Source: CAMCXE01 sp036520615
GTDB taxonomy: Bacteria; Pseudomonadota; Gammaproteobacteria; Pseudomonadales; Cellvibrionaceae
DNA: 64,000 bases
Assembly: GCA_036520615.1 (NCBI GenBank)
Contig: DATDJI010000060.1
Span: 62,001 to 126,000 of the forward strand
Direction: 5' to 3'
Shown here piece by piece: positions 1 through 8,126 of this stretch; position 1 is the first letter of the stretch; every line of letters starts with the position of its first letter. The notes beneath the pieces are model-generated. The model searched no databases and was not told the DNA's origin. It saw only the letters and a list, made by a program, of their open reading frames with translations. The position numbers were made by a program, and so were the translations under genes.

Positions 1-1
1 G

Positions 2-589
2 TTCCTCACCTGGGACTCACCTTTTATTAGTGGTTTGTGGGAAATATTGCATCATTCTGAGTTAGGGTGTGCATCGGTGGCGCTATTACCGAGTAAACAA
101 TTGCCGCCAGGTAAATGTTTACTTGAAGCCTGTTTTGATATTTTGCTGCAGTCGACGTACGGCAAAGACTGTCTGCCATTTTTATCTGCGTTTTCTGTAC
201 GCACACTCGTATTGGATATAAGTGATAAAAATTTATCTACGTTGCTGCCTGAAGAAGCGCTGCAACAATCTTTAAAATCCGTAGATAAAAAGCTGGCGCG
301 CAAAATTATTCAAAGTAAAAAGGACGAAATTCCCAGCTGGTATAAGCGCGCCGAAGTATTTGCTGAAACAAGCAAACAGTTGATTATTGATAATGCCTGC
401 GAAGAGGTGAACCGCTTTTATCTGCGTGAAATTCATCGCTTAGAGGATTTAGCCAAGCGTGGAGCTAATATTAATGATGCAGAGGTGTGCGCACTTAAAC
501 AACGCCAAGCGGGTGTATTAACGGCGTTAACAGAACAGAGCCATTTACAACTATCGGCAATACGCCTAATTGTTACCACCGAATCCTAA
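2..589 (+). CDS. rapA: RapA, RNA polymerase-associated SWI2/SNF2 ATPase (C-terminal part)
   Basis: Partial gene: the frame is open from the first bases of the window, so the true start lies upstream and the in-frame TTG near base 35 is not the start. The translation (about 195 residues) matches the C-terminal region of RapA, the ATPase that recycles RNA polymerase. It runs from FLTWDSPFISG and SELGCASVALLPSKQLPPG through the FLPxxxVRxL-like stretch (LPFLSAFSVRTLVLD) to a charged helical tail ending LSAIRLIVTTES, the typical RapA terminus. The helicase motifs lie outside the window. No clear terminator follows. Confidence 0.85.
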   Translation, partial: FLTWDSPFISGLWEILHHSELGCASVALLPSKQLPPGKCLLEACFDILLQSTYGKDCLPFLSAFSVRTLVLDISDKNLSTLLPEEALQQSLKSVDKKLARKIIQSKKDEIPSWYKRAEVFAETSKQLIIDNACEEVNRFYLREIHRLEDLAKRGANINDAEVCALKQRQAGVLTALTEQSHLQLSAIRLIVTTES

Positions 590-1399
590 TAACTGGTGTT
601 AAGTCGCCATTAAAGGGATCGTAACTTTAAATGAGTTTAACTGGCATTTACCTACGCAGGGACGCGTTTCAACATTGCCAAACTTGACTCTCCAGATGAG
701 CCAAGACATAAAGCCTGAACTTAACTCTTACCCCTTGCTTGCTCAAAAAGTAACCATTATCCATTAGCGAAGCTCTTAAGTCATGAAGCTTTCAGCGCGC
801 CTATTCTCTATCTACGGTCTTCTATATAGCTTTTTGATCGGTACTTTTAGTTTATTCTTAAATGTCATTTATTTTGTTTGTATATGGGGTTAACTTTCCC
901 ATATACATTATTGGGAAATAATTTGGCGAAAATGTAGCCAGTCTTTTTAGTCTTATTTTTAGCATTTATTATTTAAAACATATATTCACAAACCAAATTT
1001 AATCATTGGTATTTAAATGTTGGTTTGCCGCCTAACAAATCTGTGATTGTATCGATACAAATCAAATGCTTACTCATGTACATTCGGCGCTCACAATTCG
1101 GTTTGCCTGTACAGCAAAATTTGGTGAGTTAGAACACGCATAACCGTTATAAGAACCGTTGCGAATTAAACCGAGTTTGCAATTACCGTTGCGGCAAAAT
1201 ACCTATTCTCATCGCAAATATATAGGCTTATTACCTACATCGCGGGAATAATTATGCCCGTGATTTCTGTCGTTATCGGTATTGAATTTTAGATTGATTT
1301 TAAAGCTGTAGAAATGCTTGATCGTTGCTGCGCCGCTAATAGATTAATTGTCGCAGTTGTTAATAGTCATCGAATTTTATAATAACCATCGGAGTTCCT
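590..1399. other. 810-base AT-rich gap without a supported gene
   Basis: No reading frame of convincing length or start site was found on either strand and no tRNA-like T-loop was seen. The one clear element is a perfect 14-bp palindrome at 1047-1060, listed separately. The promoter of the following lipoprotein gene should lie in the right half. Confidence 0.6.
1047..1060. promoter_or_regulatory. Perfect 14-bp palindrome, LacI-family-like operator
   Basis: TTGTATCGATACAA is a perfect palindrome with a central CG, the usual form of operators bound by LacI-family sugar regulators. It lies about 340 bases upstream of the lipoprotein gene at 1400. The regulator assignment is inference; no LacI-family gene is in the window. 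Confidence 0.35.
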
Positions 1400-3001
1400 A
1401 TGGAACAGCAAAAGCTATCCTCTCACAATATTCCACGCCGCTTAATTAGTTTGATTATAGCTGCAGCCCTGACGGGCTGTAGTGGGGCGGGCACTGGTGT
1501 GACTTTTAATACAACTATTGCGCGTGCTGAAGTTAATGAAAATGTAGCCTCAGTTTTTTGGACTGCGAAGGCTCAAGCAGGTGCTAATAATAGCCAAATT
1601 AAATACAGTATTAGTGGTCTGGATGCGGGTGCTTTTAATTTTAACGCGACTACCGGCGCGCTATCATTTAAAGCCGCGCCAGATTTTGAACGCCCTACTG
1701 ATAGCGATGCAAACAACGAATATATTGTCAATTTTACCGCGCAAGTGGGCCAAAGCTCGGCTGAGCAAACTCTGCGTGTAATAGTTAAAGACGTTAGTCA
1801 GCCTACATTATCGTTAATAAGCCCTAAAGCGAATGCGAATGTTGGTCAGGGCGTACCTATAGATGTTGAAGCAACGGTTAAGGTTGATGACAAAGAGTCT
1901 AACGGTCCGTTAAATAGCGGCAGCGTAACAATTAACGGCGTTAAACTCGCTAAAGATCCTACAGACCCTACTATTTGGAAAGGTTTTGTACCGGTGCTTG
2001 GCGGTGTAACGGATATCGAAGTTGCTGTAGTAACAGCCGATAATATTATTCTTAAAGAAACTGCAAAATGGACTAATAGCCCCGGCGCGTTAAAGCCGCA
2101 ATTTATGGCATTAGTACCTGGCGGTTATCTCGCGACTATAGACTCCACTCATCATTTTATGGCTAAGATATTTTTATCGGGCATGCCGCAATGGGTGGAA
2201 TATGCTGGAAATGATGAATTATTTTCACCATTTACACTATTTGATTTTAATTCTAAGTACCAAACTACGTATTTTGCCGGCCAAGATCAGCAGCTGCTGG
2301 GAGCGTCTATTGCCAGCGCCGTTCCGCGTATGTATTACGGCGGCACTATTAAGGGCTTAGTGGGCTTAACTTATGACAGCAGCGCTAATCGTTTATTGGT
2401 AATAACCCAGGCTACGCAAAATAATCAATTTGCTATAGCAGCTGTAGGGTTGAGCGCAACGCAAGGGTTTACCAACGCGAAAACCAGCGCAACGCGCAAC
2501 GCAGCTGCTCAAACGACTCCAGTGTGGAGCGTACCTGCGAATGTTGTGCAGGGGAAATTTAAATATCTCAGTTTCCACCGCGCCAGTAAAACGTACATTC
2601 TTTCCGATGAAAGAACTGTAAGTGGTTTAGCTCAAACGATTGTGCAAGGTTTTAGCGAAAATGGCCAAAAACGTTTTGAAGCGTCAATTGGTGCTGACAG
2701 TTCTGTTATTGCAGTAGACGAAGCTGCGTCACTAGCGTACATCGCTGAAAAAAGCAGTACGAAAGATGCCAAGCTAAAAGCGATTAATATCACTAACGGT
2801 GACGTAAGCGATTTACTCGATTCTCAAGGTGAGCGCACAATCGGGGGGTTTTCTGATCTTCGTATGGATAACGTAAATAAAAAGCTCTATGTCGGCGATG
2901 CGATTAGCGATGTTATTTATGTTGTTGATCTTGCTGCCAAATCATTAAACGAGCTTGACCATATGCCTGCGTTTACAGGTGACCCAACGCAGGATAACTA
3001 A
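1400..3001 (+). CDS. Secreted lipoprotein with cadherin-like domain and propeller-like C-terminal half
   Basis: 533 residues. The N-terminus has a charged stretch, a hydrophobic helix and a lipobox LTGC with the lipid-carrying Cys at about residue 27, so it should be an outer- or inner-membrane lipoprotein. Residues about 40-130 look like a cadherin-type beta-sandwich (FNATTGALSFKAAPDFE, then a YIVNFTAQV strand). About 130-225 is a second Ig-like segment. About 230-533 has repeated strand-rich blocks of the kind seen in beta-propeller or SMP-30-like proteins. Start ATG 1400 follows an ATCGGAG ribosome site. It stands alone, ends at a strong terminator, and faces the GH10 xylanase gene. The specific role is unknown; cell-surface carbohydrate handling is only suggested by the neighbour. 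Confidence 0.8.
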   Translation: MEQQKLSSHNIPRRLISLIIAAALTGCSGAGTGVTFNTTIARAEVNENVASVFWTAKAQAGANNSQIKYSISGLDAGAFNFNATTGALSFKAAPDFERPTDSDANNEYIVNFTAQVGQSSAEQTLRVIVKDVSQPTLSLISPKANANVGQGVPIDVEATVKVDDKESNGPLNSGSVTINGVKLAKDPTDPTIWKGFVPVLGGVTDIEVAVVTADNIILKETAKWTNSPGALKPQFMALVPGGYLATIDSTHHFMAKIFLSGMPQWVEYAGNDELFSPFTLFDFNSKYQTTYFAGQDQQLLGASIASAVPRMYYGGTIKGLVGLTYDSSANRLLVITQATQNNQFAIAAVGLSATQGFTNAKTSATRNAAAQTTPVWSVPANVVQGKFKYLSFHRASKTYILSDERTVSGLAQTIVQGFSENGQKRFEASIGADSSVIAVDEAASLAYIAEKSSTKDAKLKAINITNGDVSDLLDSQGERTIGGFSDLRMDNVNKKLYVGDAISDVIYVVDLAAKSLNELDHMPAFTGDPTQDN

Positions 3002-3029
3002 GCTTTAAAATAAATACGTGTATGCAAAC

Positions 3030-3063
3030 GCCCCGGTCAGTATTCTGGCCGGGGCTTTTTTTT
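3030..3063 (+). terminator. Intrinsic terminator after the cadherin-like lipoprotein gene
   Basis: GCCCCGGTCAG, loop TATT, CTGGCCGGGGC (11-bp stem with one G-T pair) followed by eight T. It has a T-tract only in the plus direction, so it serves the upstream gene rather than the convergent xylanase. Confidence 0.9.
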
Positions 3064-3088
3064 ATTGTTATTTGGGAACCGCTTGCGA

Positions 3089-4237
3089 CTATTTTGAAAC
3101 AGCAGGATTTGGAATAGCTAGAATACTGCGTAAAGCAGGTTTGGGTGTTTTATCTCGATTCCACAGCAAAGGGTAATTGGTTCGGCCAGGAATTGGATAA
3201 TCGTTTTTCCACGACATTCCATCTTCAATACCCCAGAAGGTTATGCGGTCTATTTTGTCTTTTTTCCTATTAAAAATTTCAAATAATTCTTCATATCTTT
3301 TTGTTAGCGCCGTTTGAATGTCTGCAGGTAAGCCGTTTTTATAAGGGTCTAGATAGGTTTTAAATTCTTCTAGCTGAAATTGTGGGTGAGACATTCCCGT
3401 TCCTATAATTTGTCCTTCACGGGTGAGGGGCAAAACATCTATATCCAGTTCCGTTATCATCACCTTCAAACCTAGTGCAGCGTATGCATCAATAGCTGCT
3501 TCTATATATTCTTTCTTCGGATAATTTAATCCCCAGTGGCCTTGCATACCAATGCCGTCAATACGTACGCCTGCAGCCTGTAACATTTTTACCATGCGGA
3601 TTATGCCGTCGCGTTTTTGCGGGCGCCACGTATTAAAATCGTTATAATAAAGTTCCGCATCGGGCGCATATTGGTGGGCATAGTTAAACGCGGCTTTAAC
3701 AAGTGTGTCACCGTCGCCCACCGCTTTTACCCAGGTGGTAGGGCGATAGACTCCATCTTCGCCCATTACTTCGTTAACAACGTCCCAGGCATTAATTTTC
3801 GCTTTATAGCGACCGGCTACCTTTTCAATATATTCACGCATGCGCTCAAGTTGCTGAGCCGGTGTGTTCGGTTCGCCTTTTGCGTTGTTAAAAAACCAAG
3901 CCGGTGTTTGATTGTGCCAAACCAATGTATGGCCGACTATAAAGAATTTATTTTTTCTGCCGAGGGCAACAAATTCATCCGCTGGGGCAAAGTTATATAC
4001 ACCTGCGGAAGGGTTTACCACTTCAGCTTTGAGGATATTTTCAGGTGTTATAGAATTAAAATGCTTTAATAGTATATCCAGCGATTGTTTATCCTTGCCT
4101 GATGATATTTCTTGGTTTATGGCCGTACCTATTTTAAATGCTGGACGGTATACGTCTTTTAAACGTAAGTCGTCTCGAGCAAAAACACTGGTGTTTGCCA
4201 TTAGCAAAGCGCAAACATAGAGAATAGATTTTTTCAT
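3089..4237 (-). CDS. GH10 endo-1,4-beta-xylanase
   Basis: 382 residues with a Sec signal peptide (MKKSILYVCALLMANTSVFA). The rest is a single GH10 (beta/alpha)8 catalytic domain that cuts beta-1,4-xylan or xylo-oligosaccharides with retention. Visible family motifs are HTLVWHNQTP (about 103-112), the acid/base Glu in WDVVNEV (about E156), YYNDFN (about 197-202), GIGMQGHWGL (about 228-237) and the nucleophile Glu in ITELDID (about E263). No carbohydrate-binding module or Ser linker is attached, so a periplasmic or free secreted oligosaccharide-acting enzyme is plausible. The gene is monocistronic; a tandem 24-bp repeat lies in its upstream region (4317-4364). Confidence 0.95.
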   Translation of the reverse strand: MKKSILYVCALLMANTSVFARDDLRLKDVYRPAFKIGTAINQEISSGKDKQSLDILLKHFNSITPENILKAEVVNPSAGVYNFAPADEFVALGRKNKFFIVGHTLVWHNQTPAWFFNNAKGEPNTPAQQLERMREYIEKVAGRYKAKINAWDVVNEVMGEDGVYRPTTWVKAVGDGDTLVKAAFNYAHQYAPDAELYYNDFNTWRPQKRDGIIRMVKMLQAAGVRIDGIGMQGHWGLNYPKKEYIEAAIDAYAALGLKVMITELDIDVLPLTREGQIIGTGMSHPQFQLEEFKTYLDPYKNGLPADIQTALTKRYEELFEIFNRKKDKIDRITFWGIEDGMSWKNDYPIPGRTNYPLLWNRDKTPKPALRSILAIPNPAVSK

Positions 4238-4316
4238 GGGTGAGTTTCTTTATAGAAAAGCAGATAAAATACGGGTTTGTTTGGGACGATTTAAAACTGT
4301 TGTTACAAATAATAGG

Positions 4317-4364
4317 CCAGATAGCCAACTTGATTCTTAACCAGACAGCCAAGTTGATTCTTAA
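4317..4364. repeat. Two tandem 24-bp direct repeats upstream of the GH10 gene
   Basis: Bases 4317-4340 and 4341-4364 are adjacent copies identical at 22 of 24 positions (each begins CCAGAYAGCCAA and ends TTGATTCTTAA). They lie 80-127 bases upstream of the xylanase ATG on its upstream side, a position suited to an activator or repressor pair about two helical turns apart. Confidence 0.7.
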
Positions 4365-4463
4365 TAGTTACGCAGTTTTGCTGGTGTTTATATGTTATAA
4401 ATATCCGCAAAGTAGATTTGAAACTGGGTTGTCTACAGTTTGTATCAACGAGGTTTCCTCACC

Positions 4464-4616
4464 TTATTTAACGGACTTCACACTTGACGTGCTACAGCTG
4501 CCTGGCTTACTGCAGCCGCCACATCCAGCGCAATTACTGCCTTTGGCCAGAAATTTGCGCAGCGTAAAAATAAGTGCGGCGAGTATGCAGCCGCCTACAA
4601 TCAATTCTTGCCACAT
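4464..4616 (-). CDS. FeoB-associated Cys-rich membrane protein (50 residues)
   Basis: A small gene 55 bases downstream of feoB on the same strand. It starts MWQELIVGGCILAALIF, giving one transmembrane helix, then a basic segment and the Cys cluster CAGCGGCSKPGSC, ending SVKSVK. This matches the FeoB-associated Cys-rich membrane protein family, found beside feoB and thought to assist ferrous iron transport. The Cys cluster would lie on one side of the inner membrane and could bind metal. Coordinates were read directly from the reverse complement (ATG 4616, TAA 4464). Function is by family and position only. Confidence 0.8.
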   Translation of the reverse strand: MWQELIVGGCILAALIFTLRKFLAKGSNCAGCGGCSKPGSCSTSSVKSVK

Positions 4617-4671
4617 AAAATAAACCTGCATTAGAGAAATTCGTAATTGCTCCAGTTTTAGCCGGAGCTTT

Positions 4672-6498
4672 CTAAATAAATTGCCGCGCCAGATGATAGG
4701 TAATTAACGCTGCTCCATAAGCCAGTGCGAATAAATAAACGACAAAAAATCCTGTTGATTTGAGAGAGTTGGTTTCTCGCCGTACCACTGCAATGGTAGA
4801 TACACATTGGGGCGCATAAATAAACCAGGCTAAGTAGGCTAGTGCCACCGGTATGCTCCAGCTGGCCGCAAGATTATCGCCCAGTCCAGTTACGCCTGTT
4901 TCAATACTTACGGCATAAACGGTAGCCAATGTGCTAACGGCGATTTCCCGCGCTGCCATTGCGGGAATTAAAGCGATACACATTTGCCAATTAAATCCGA
5001 GCGGCGCAAATATCGGCTGTATGAATTGACCGATAACACCTGCAAAACTGTATTCAATTGCGCTACCCGTTGCCCCATCGGGTGCAGAAGGATATGTACA
5101 TAAAAACCATACCAATACAGTGAGTGCCAAAATAATCGTACCGACGCGGCGCAGGAATATAGTGGCGCGCTCACGCAATCCCATCCATAGGTGAAAAGGC
5201 ATTGGCCAGCGGTAATTAGGTAATTCTAATAATAAGGGAAAAGATTGACTGTGTTTGCGTTGCCGTAATAGCCAGGCAATTAAGGCGCCGCTTGTAACGC
5301 CTGCTAAATACAATGCAAACAGCGTTATGCCCTGAAGATTAAAAATACCGAGAAAGGAACTAGCAGGAATAAACGCGGCGATAATTAATGTATAAACCGG
5401 TAGGCGCGCTGAACAGGTCATAAGCGGCGCGACCATTATGCTAATCCAACGCTCTTTTGGATCACCAATCGTGCGAGTTGCCATAATGCCTGGAACGGCA
5501 CAGGCAAAACTCGATAATAGAGGAATAAATGCTCGGCCGGATAAACCTATACCTCGCATAGGTTTGTCGAGTAAAAAAGCCGCTCGCGCCAAATAGCCGG
5601 AATCTTCCAGCACAAGTATGAAAAAAAACAAAATAATAATTTGCGGCAAAAAAACTAAAACGCCGCCGACGCCTGCAATAATGCCTTCGCTTAAAAAGTC
5701 CCGTAATATTCCTTTGGGCAGATACTCTTCTGTCAGTGTTTTAAGGTTATCAACTCCCCATTCAATGACATCTTTAAACGGTTCAGCCCAAGCAAATACG
5801 GCTTGAAATACCACGAGCAAAATAGTCAGTAATATTATGAGCCCCCAAACCGGGTGCATGACATAGGTGTCCAAGCGATTTTGCCAGGCAGGCGTGTGGG
5901 CAGGTTGGTGGATGTGTTTCGAAAGCAATTGCTGAATATGGCTGTGAACGACTTCGACCGAATAATCCGGCAGGCCCTCAGCCGTGCAGTAGGAAATAGC
6001 CCAGGCAGGTTCAAGGGCTTTTAATAATTCTTCGATGCCGTCGCGTCTGACTGCAACGCTTGCGACAACTGGCAGGCCTAGATCTTGGGCTAAGCCTTGT
6101 ATGTCAATGACCATACCTCGAGCGCGAGCTGCATCCATTTGGTTGAGCACGACAAGCATCGGACGGCGTAGTGCGAGAAGTTCAAATACGAGGCCTAAGC
6201 CTAATTGCAGATTTGTCGCGTCCACTACGGCGATTAATAGATCCGGTGGCGCTTCGCCGGGAATTAATCCTAGGATCATATCTTTAGCAACTTGCTCATC
6301 CAGTGAGCTGGTTGCAAGGCTGTAAGTGCCGGGAAGGTCGATTAATTCAACGGGAGAAGCAAGGCCTTGTATAAAGCCGGATCTGCGTTCAACCGTTACA
6401 CCTGGATAGTTAGCTACCTTTGCGTTGGCGCCGGTTAAACGATTGAACAGGGACGTCTTGCCGCAGTTGGGATTACCCACCAACGCATATCGGCTCAT
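4672..6498 (-). CDS. feoB: FeoB, GTP-dependent ferrous iron transporter
   Basis: 608 residues, a compact but complete FeoB (the E. coli protein is about 770). The N-terminal G domain shows G1 GNPNCGKTSLF (8-18), the switch region VANYPGVTVE, G3 DLPGTYSL (about 54-61) and G4 NQMD. The membrane part follows from about residue 212 with both Gate signatures, SSFACAVPGIMATRTI and CSARLPVY, whose Cys residues line the ferrous iron path. It imports Fe2+ across the inner membrane. The gene starts 13 bases after feoA stops and is followed by the Cys-rich partner gene, so the three form an operon behind a Fur box. Confidence 0.95.
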   Translation of the reverse strand: MSRYALVGNPNCGKTSLFNRLTGANAKVANYPGVTVERRSGFIQGLASPVELIDLPGTYSLATSSLDEQVAKDMILGLIPGEAPPDLLIAVVDATNLQLGLGLVFELLALRRPMLVVLNQMDAARARGMVIDIQGLAQDLGLPVVASVAVRRDGIEELLKALEPAWAISYCTAEGLPDYSVEVVHSHIQQLLSKHIHQPAHTPAWQNRLDTYVMHPVWGLIILLTILLVVFQAVFAWAEPFKDVIEWGVDNLKTLTEEYLPKGILRDFLSEGIIAGVGGVLVFLPQIIILFFFILVLEDSGYLARAAFLLDKPMRGIGLSGRAFIPLLSSFACAVPGIMATRTIGDPKERWISIMVAPLMTCSARLPVYTLIIAAFIPASSFLGIFNLQGITLFALYLAGVTSGALIAWLLRQRKHSQSFPLLLELPNYRWPMPFHLWMGLRERATIFLRRVGTIILALTVLVWFLCTYPSAPDGATGSAIEYSFAGVIGQFIQPIFAPLGFNWQMCIALIPAMAAREIAVSTLATVYAVSIETGVTGLGDNLAASWSIPVALAYLAWFIYAPQCVSTIAVVRRETNSLKSTGFFVVYLFALAYGAALITYHLARQFI

Positions 6499-6511
6499 GT
6501 GGTTCGCCTAA

Positions 6512-6817
6512 TTAAAGAGGTATGACAAGAAGCTTTTGGGCCTCTGCTCGACGCAGCGCAAATTTGGTTCCGTTGACCTGAATTGCTAGGGGATCGCGAC
6601 CAAACAGACCGTAGCCGATCACTTTAAGTTGTGCGCCCGGTACAAAACCTAGGGATTTCATGCGCGCTGTGACGGCTAGATCCTGATCGCCAAATGCTGG
6701 GTTAGCGCTAAGCTCTACTAGCAACACCTGTTGGCCTTTTGAGCACTCGGCAAGGCTATGGGGAGTAACTGCGGACGAGGTATGGGTCGATAAGATTTCA
6801 ACAGTTAAAGCTTTCAT
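6512..6817 (-). CDS. feoA: FeoA, cytoplasmic partner of FeoB
   Basis: 101 residues. The C-terminal 75 residues are the SH3-like FeoA fold, with the family pattern ARMKSLGFVPGAQLKVIGYGLFGRDPL and the closing FALRRAEAQKLLV. The first 25-30 residues are a family-atypical leader. FeoA is needed for FeoB-dependent ferrous iron uptake. It is the first gene of the feoA-feoB-Cys-rich operon. The ribosome site before ATG 6817 is weak, but no better internal start exists ahead of the conserved fold. Confidence 0.92.
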   Translation of the reverse strand: MKALTVEILSTHTSSAVTPHSLAECSKGQQVLLVELSANPAFGDQDLAVTARMKSLGFVPGAQLKVIGYGLFGRDPLAIQVNGTKFALRRAEAQKLLVIPL

Positions 6818-6833
6818 AGGAATTAGACGCAGA

Positions 6834-6848
6834 TGAAATTCATTATCA
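6834..6848 (-). promoter_or_regulatory. Fur box upstream of feoA
   Basis: On the minus strand the site reads TGATAATGAATTTCA, matching the 7-1-7 Fur consensus TGATAATnATTATCA at 12 of 14 positions. It lies 17-31 bases upstream of the feoA start, where bound Fe-Fur would block transcription, as expected for iron-repressed ferrous uptake. Confidence 0.7.
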
Positions 6849-7013
6849 TATGCTATACGCGCTTAGATAATCCCACAAGTGACTCGGGTCAAATCCTCTA
6901 GATAAATAGCTGCTTTTTAGACCGTATAACGTGTCTTCCGCAGCAGTCTCACTGCCGCCTAACCATGTCTATGATTCAGTCGTTTAATAGCGCCAACGCG
7001 CTTTATCGGTAGA

Positions 7014-7030
7014 TGGCATAAGCGTTGCTC
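7014..7030 (+). promoter_or_regulatory. Sigma-54 promoter of flgB
   Basis: TGGC at 7015-7018, seven bases, then TTGCT at 7026-7030: exact spacing and the invariant GG and GC of the -24/-12 consensus TGGCACGNNNNTTGCW. Predicted transcription start is near 7041, leaving a leader of about 22 bases before the flgB ATG at 7063. RpoN control of rod/hook genes is usual in polar-flagellate gammaproteobacteria. Confidence 0.8.
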
Positions 7031-7062
7031 TAGTCCCTATTAATTGGCATGGGGACAAAATA

Positions 7063-7470
7063 ATGGCTATTTCTTTCCACAATTCCGTGGGCATCTTCGA
7101 ATCCGCTTTAAAGTTACGGGCAGCACGTGCCGAGATTTTGGCGGGAAATTTAGCGAATGCTGATACGCCTGGTTATCAAGCACGCGATTTTAATTTTTCT
7201 GAAGCACTCAAAAATCAAATGGGCCCGCAGGATTCGGGTGACGCGCTCAAGTTGACGCAAACAAACCACCAGGATGGTGTAAATAGCTTTGGAGAAAATG
7301 GAATGCACGTTGAATTTCGCACCCCAACGCAACCTTCATTAGATGGCAACACCGTAGAAGAGCAAGTTGAGCATGCTGAATTTATGCAAAACAGCCTGGA
7401 ATATCAAACCAGTTTTACGTTATTAAACGGCCGCTTTAGAAATTTAATGGCGGCGATAAAAGGGGAATAA
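7063..7470 (+). CDS. flgB: FlgB, flagellar proximal rod protein
   Basis: 135 residues, normal length. It starts MAISFHNSVGIFESALKLRAARAEILAGNLANADTPGYQARDFNF in pieces, containing the rod/hook N-terminal motif NLANADTPGYQARDF, and ends with the C-terminal helix typical of FlgB (EHAEFMQNSLEYQTSFTLL). It forms part of the proximal rod in the periplasm and is secreted by the flagellar type III apparatus without a signal peptide. It is the first gene of the cluster, directly downstream of a sigma-54 promoter, and is separated from flgC by two bases. Confidence 0.95.
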   Translation: MAISFHNSVGIFESALKLRAARAEILAGNLANADTPGYQARDFNFSEALKNQMGPQDSGDALKLTQTNHQDGVNSFGENGMHVEFRTPTQPSLDGNTVEEQVEHAEFMQNSLEYQTSFTLLNGRFRNLMAAIKGE

Positions 7471-7472
7471 TT

Positions 7473-7916
7473 ATGGGCCTTACCACAATTTTTGATATTG
7501 CTGGCTCAGGCATGAATGCGCAAAGCCTAAGACTTAATACCACTGCAAGCAATATTGCCAATGCAGATACAGCTTCGTCCAGCGCAGATAAAACCTATCG
7601 CGGGCGGCATCCTGTTTTTGCCGCTAGCTTTCCACAAATGTTAGGCCATCCAGAAAATGCTAATACGCTGGATAATCCTCCCGAGAGTTTAGGCGTGGAA
7701 GTAAAGGGTATCGTCGAGAGTGACGCTCCACTACAACCTCGTTACGAACCGGAAAATCCTCTCGCTGATGACCAAGGATATGTGTATTACCCAAATGTAA
7801 ATGTTGTGGAAGAAATGACGAATATGATTTCAGCATCGCGCTCCTACCAAGTAAATGTTGAAGTTGCTAACGCAGCAAAACAAATGGTGCAAAAAATATT
7901 AACGTTGGGCCAATAA
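7473..7916 (+). CDS. flgC: FlgC, flagellar proximal rod protein
   Basis: 147 residues. The N-terminal rod motif is LRLNTTASNIANADTASSS and the C-terminal rod motif is YPNVNVVEEMTNMISASRSYQVNVEV, both diagnostic of FlgC. It is a proximal rod subunit joined with FlgB, FlgF and FlgG. Two bases separate it from flgB, so the two are translationally linked. A 210-base gap to the flgD start follows. Confidence 0.95.
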   Translation: MGLTTIFDIAGSGMNAQSLRLNTTASNIANADTASSSADKTYRGRHPVFAASFPQMLGHPENANTLDNPPESLGVEVKGIVESDAPLQPRYEPENPLADDQGYVYYPNVNVVEEMTNMISASRSYQVNVEVANAAKQMVQKILTLGQ

Positions 7917-8126
7917 TTGCAAAATAGATTACATCAAGGCATCGAAGCCATTAATAGAGGGGAAGCAAGGAGGAAAAGCGGCAAATAATGTCCGCATTTA
8001 AAGGTAAGCGGCAGGAAATTTCCGCACAGTGGCAAGGGAATATCTTAAGGAGGAAACCGCATAGATTTAGTAGGAATTGCGCGGTGCACCAGTTTAAATT
8101 CAGTGAATACATTCGGGAGAACGGTT

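Noticed and set aside
4240..4623. Plus-strand 127-residue frame between the xylanase and feoB
   Set aside because: Covers the tandem repeats and runs opposite to the recognisable Cys-rich gene; no ribosome site.
8103..8126. GTG start of flgD
   Set aside because: The GGGAGA ribosome site lies between it and ATG 8127.
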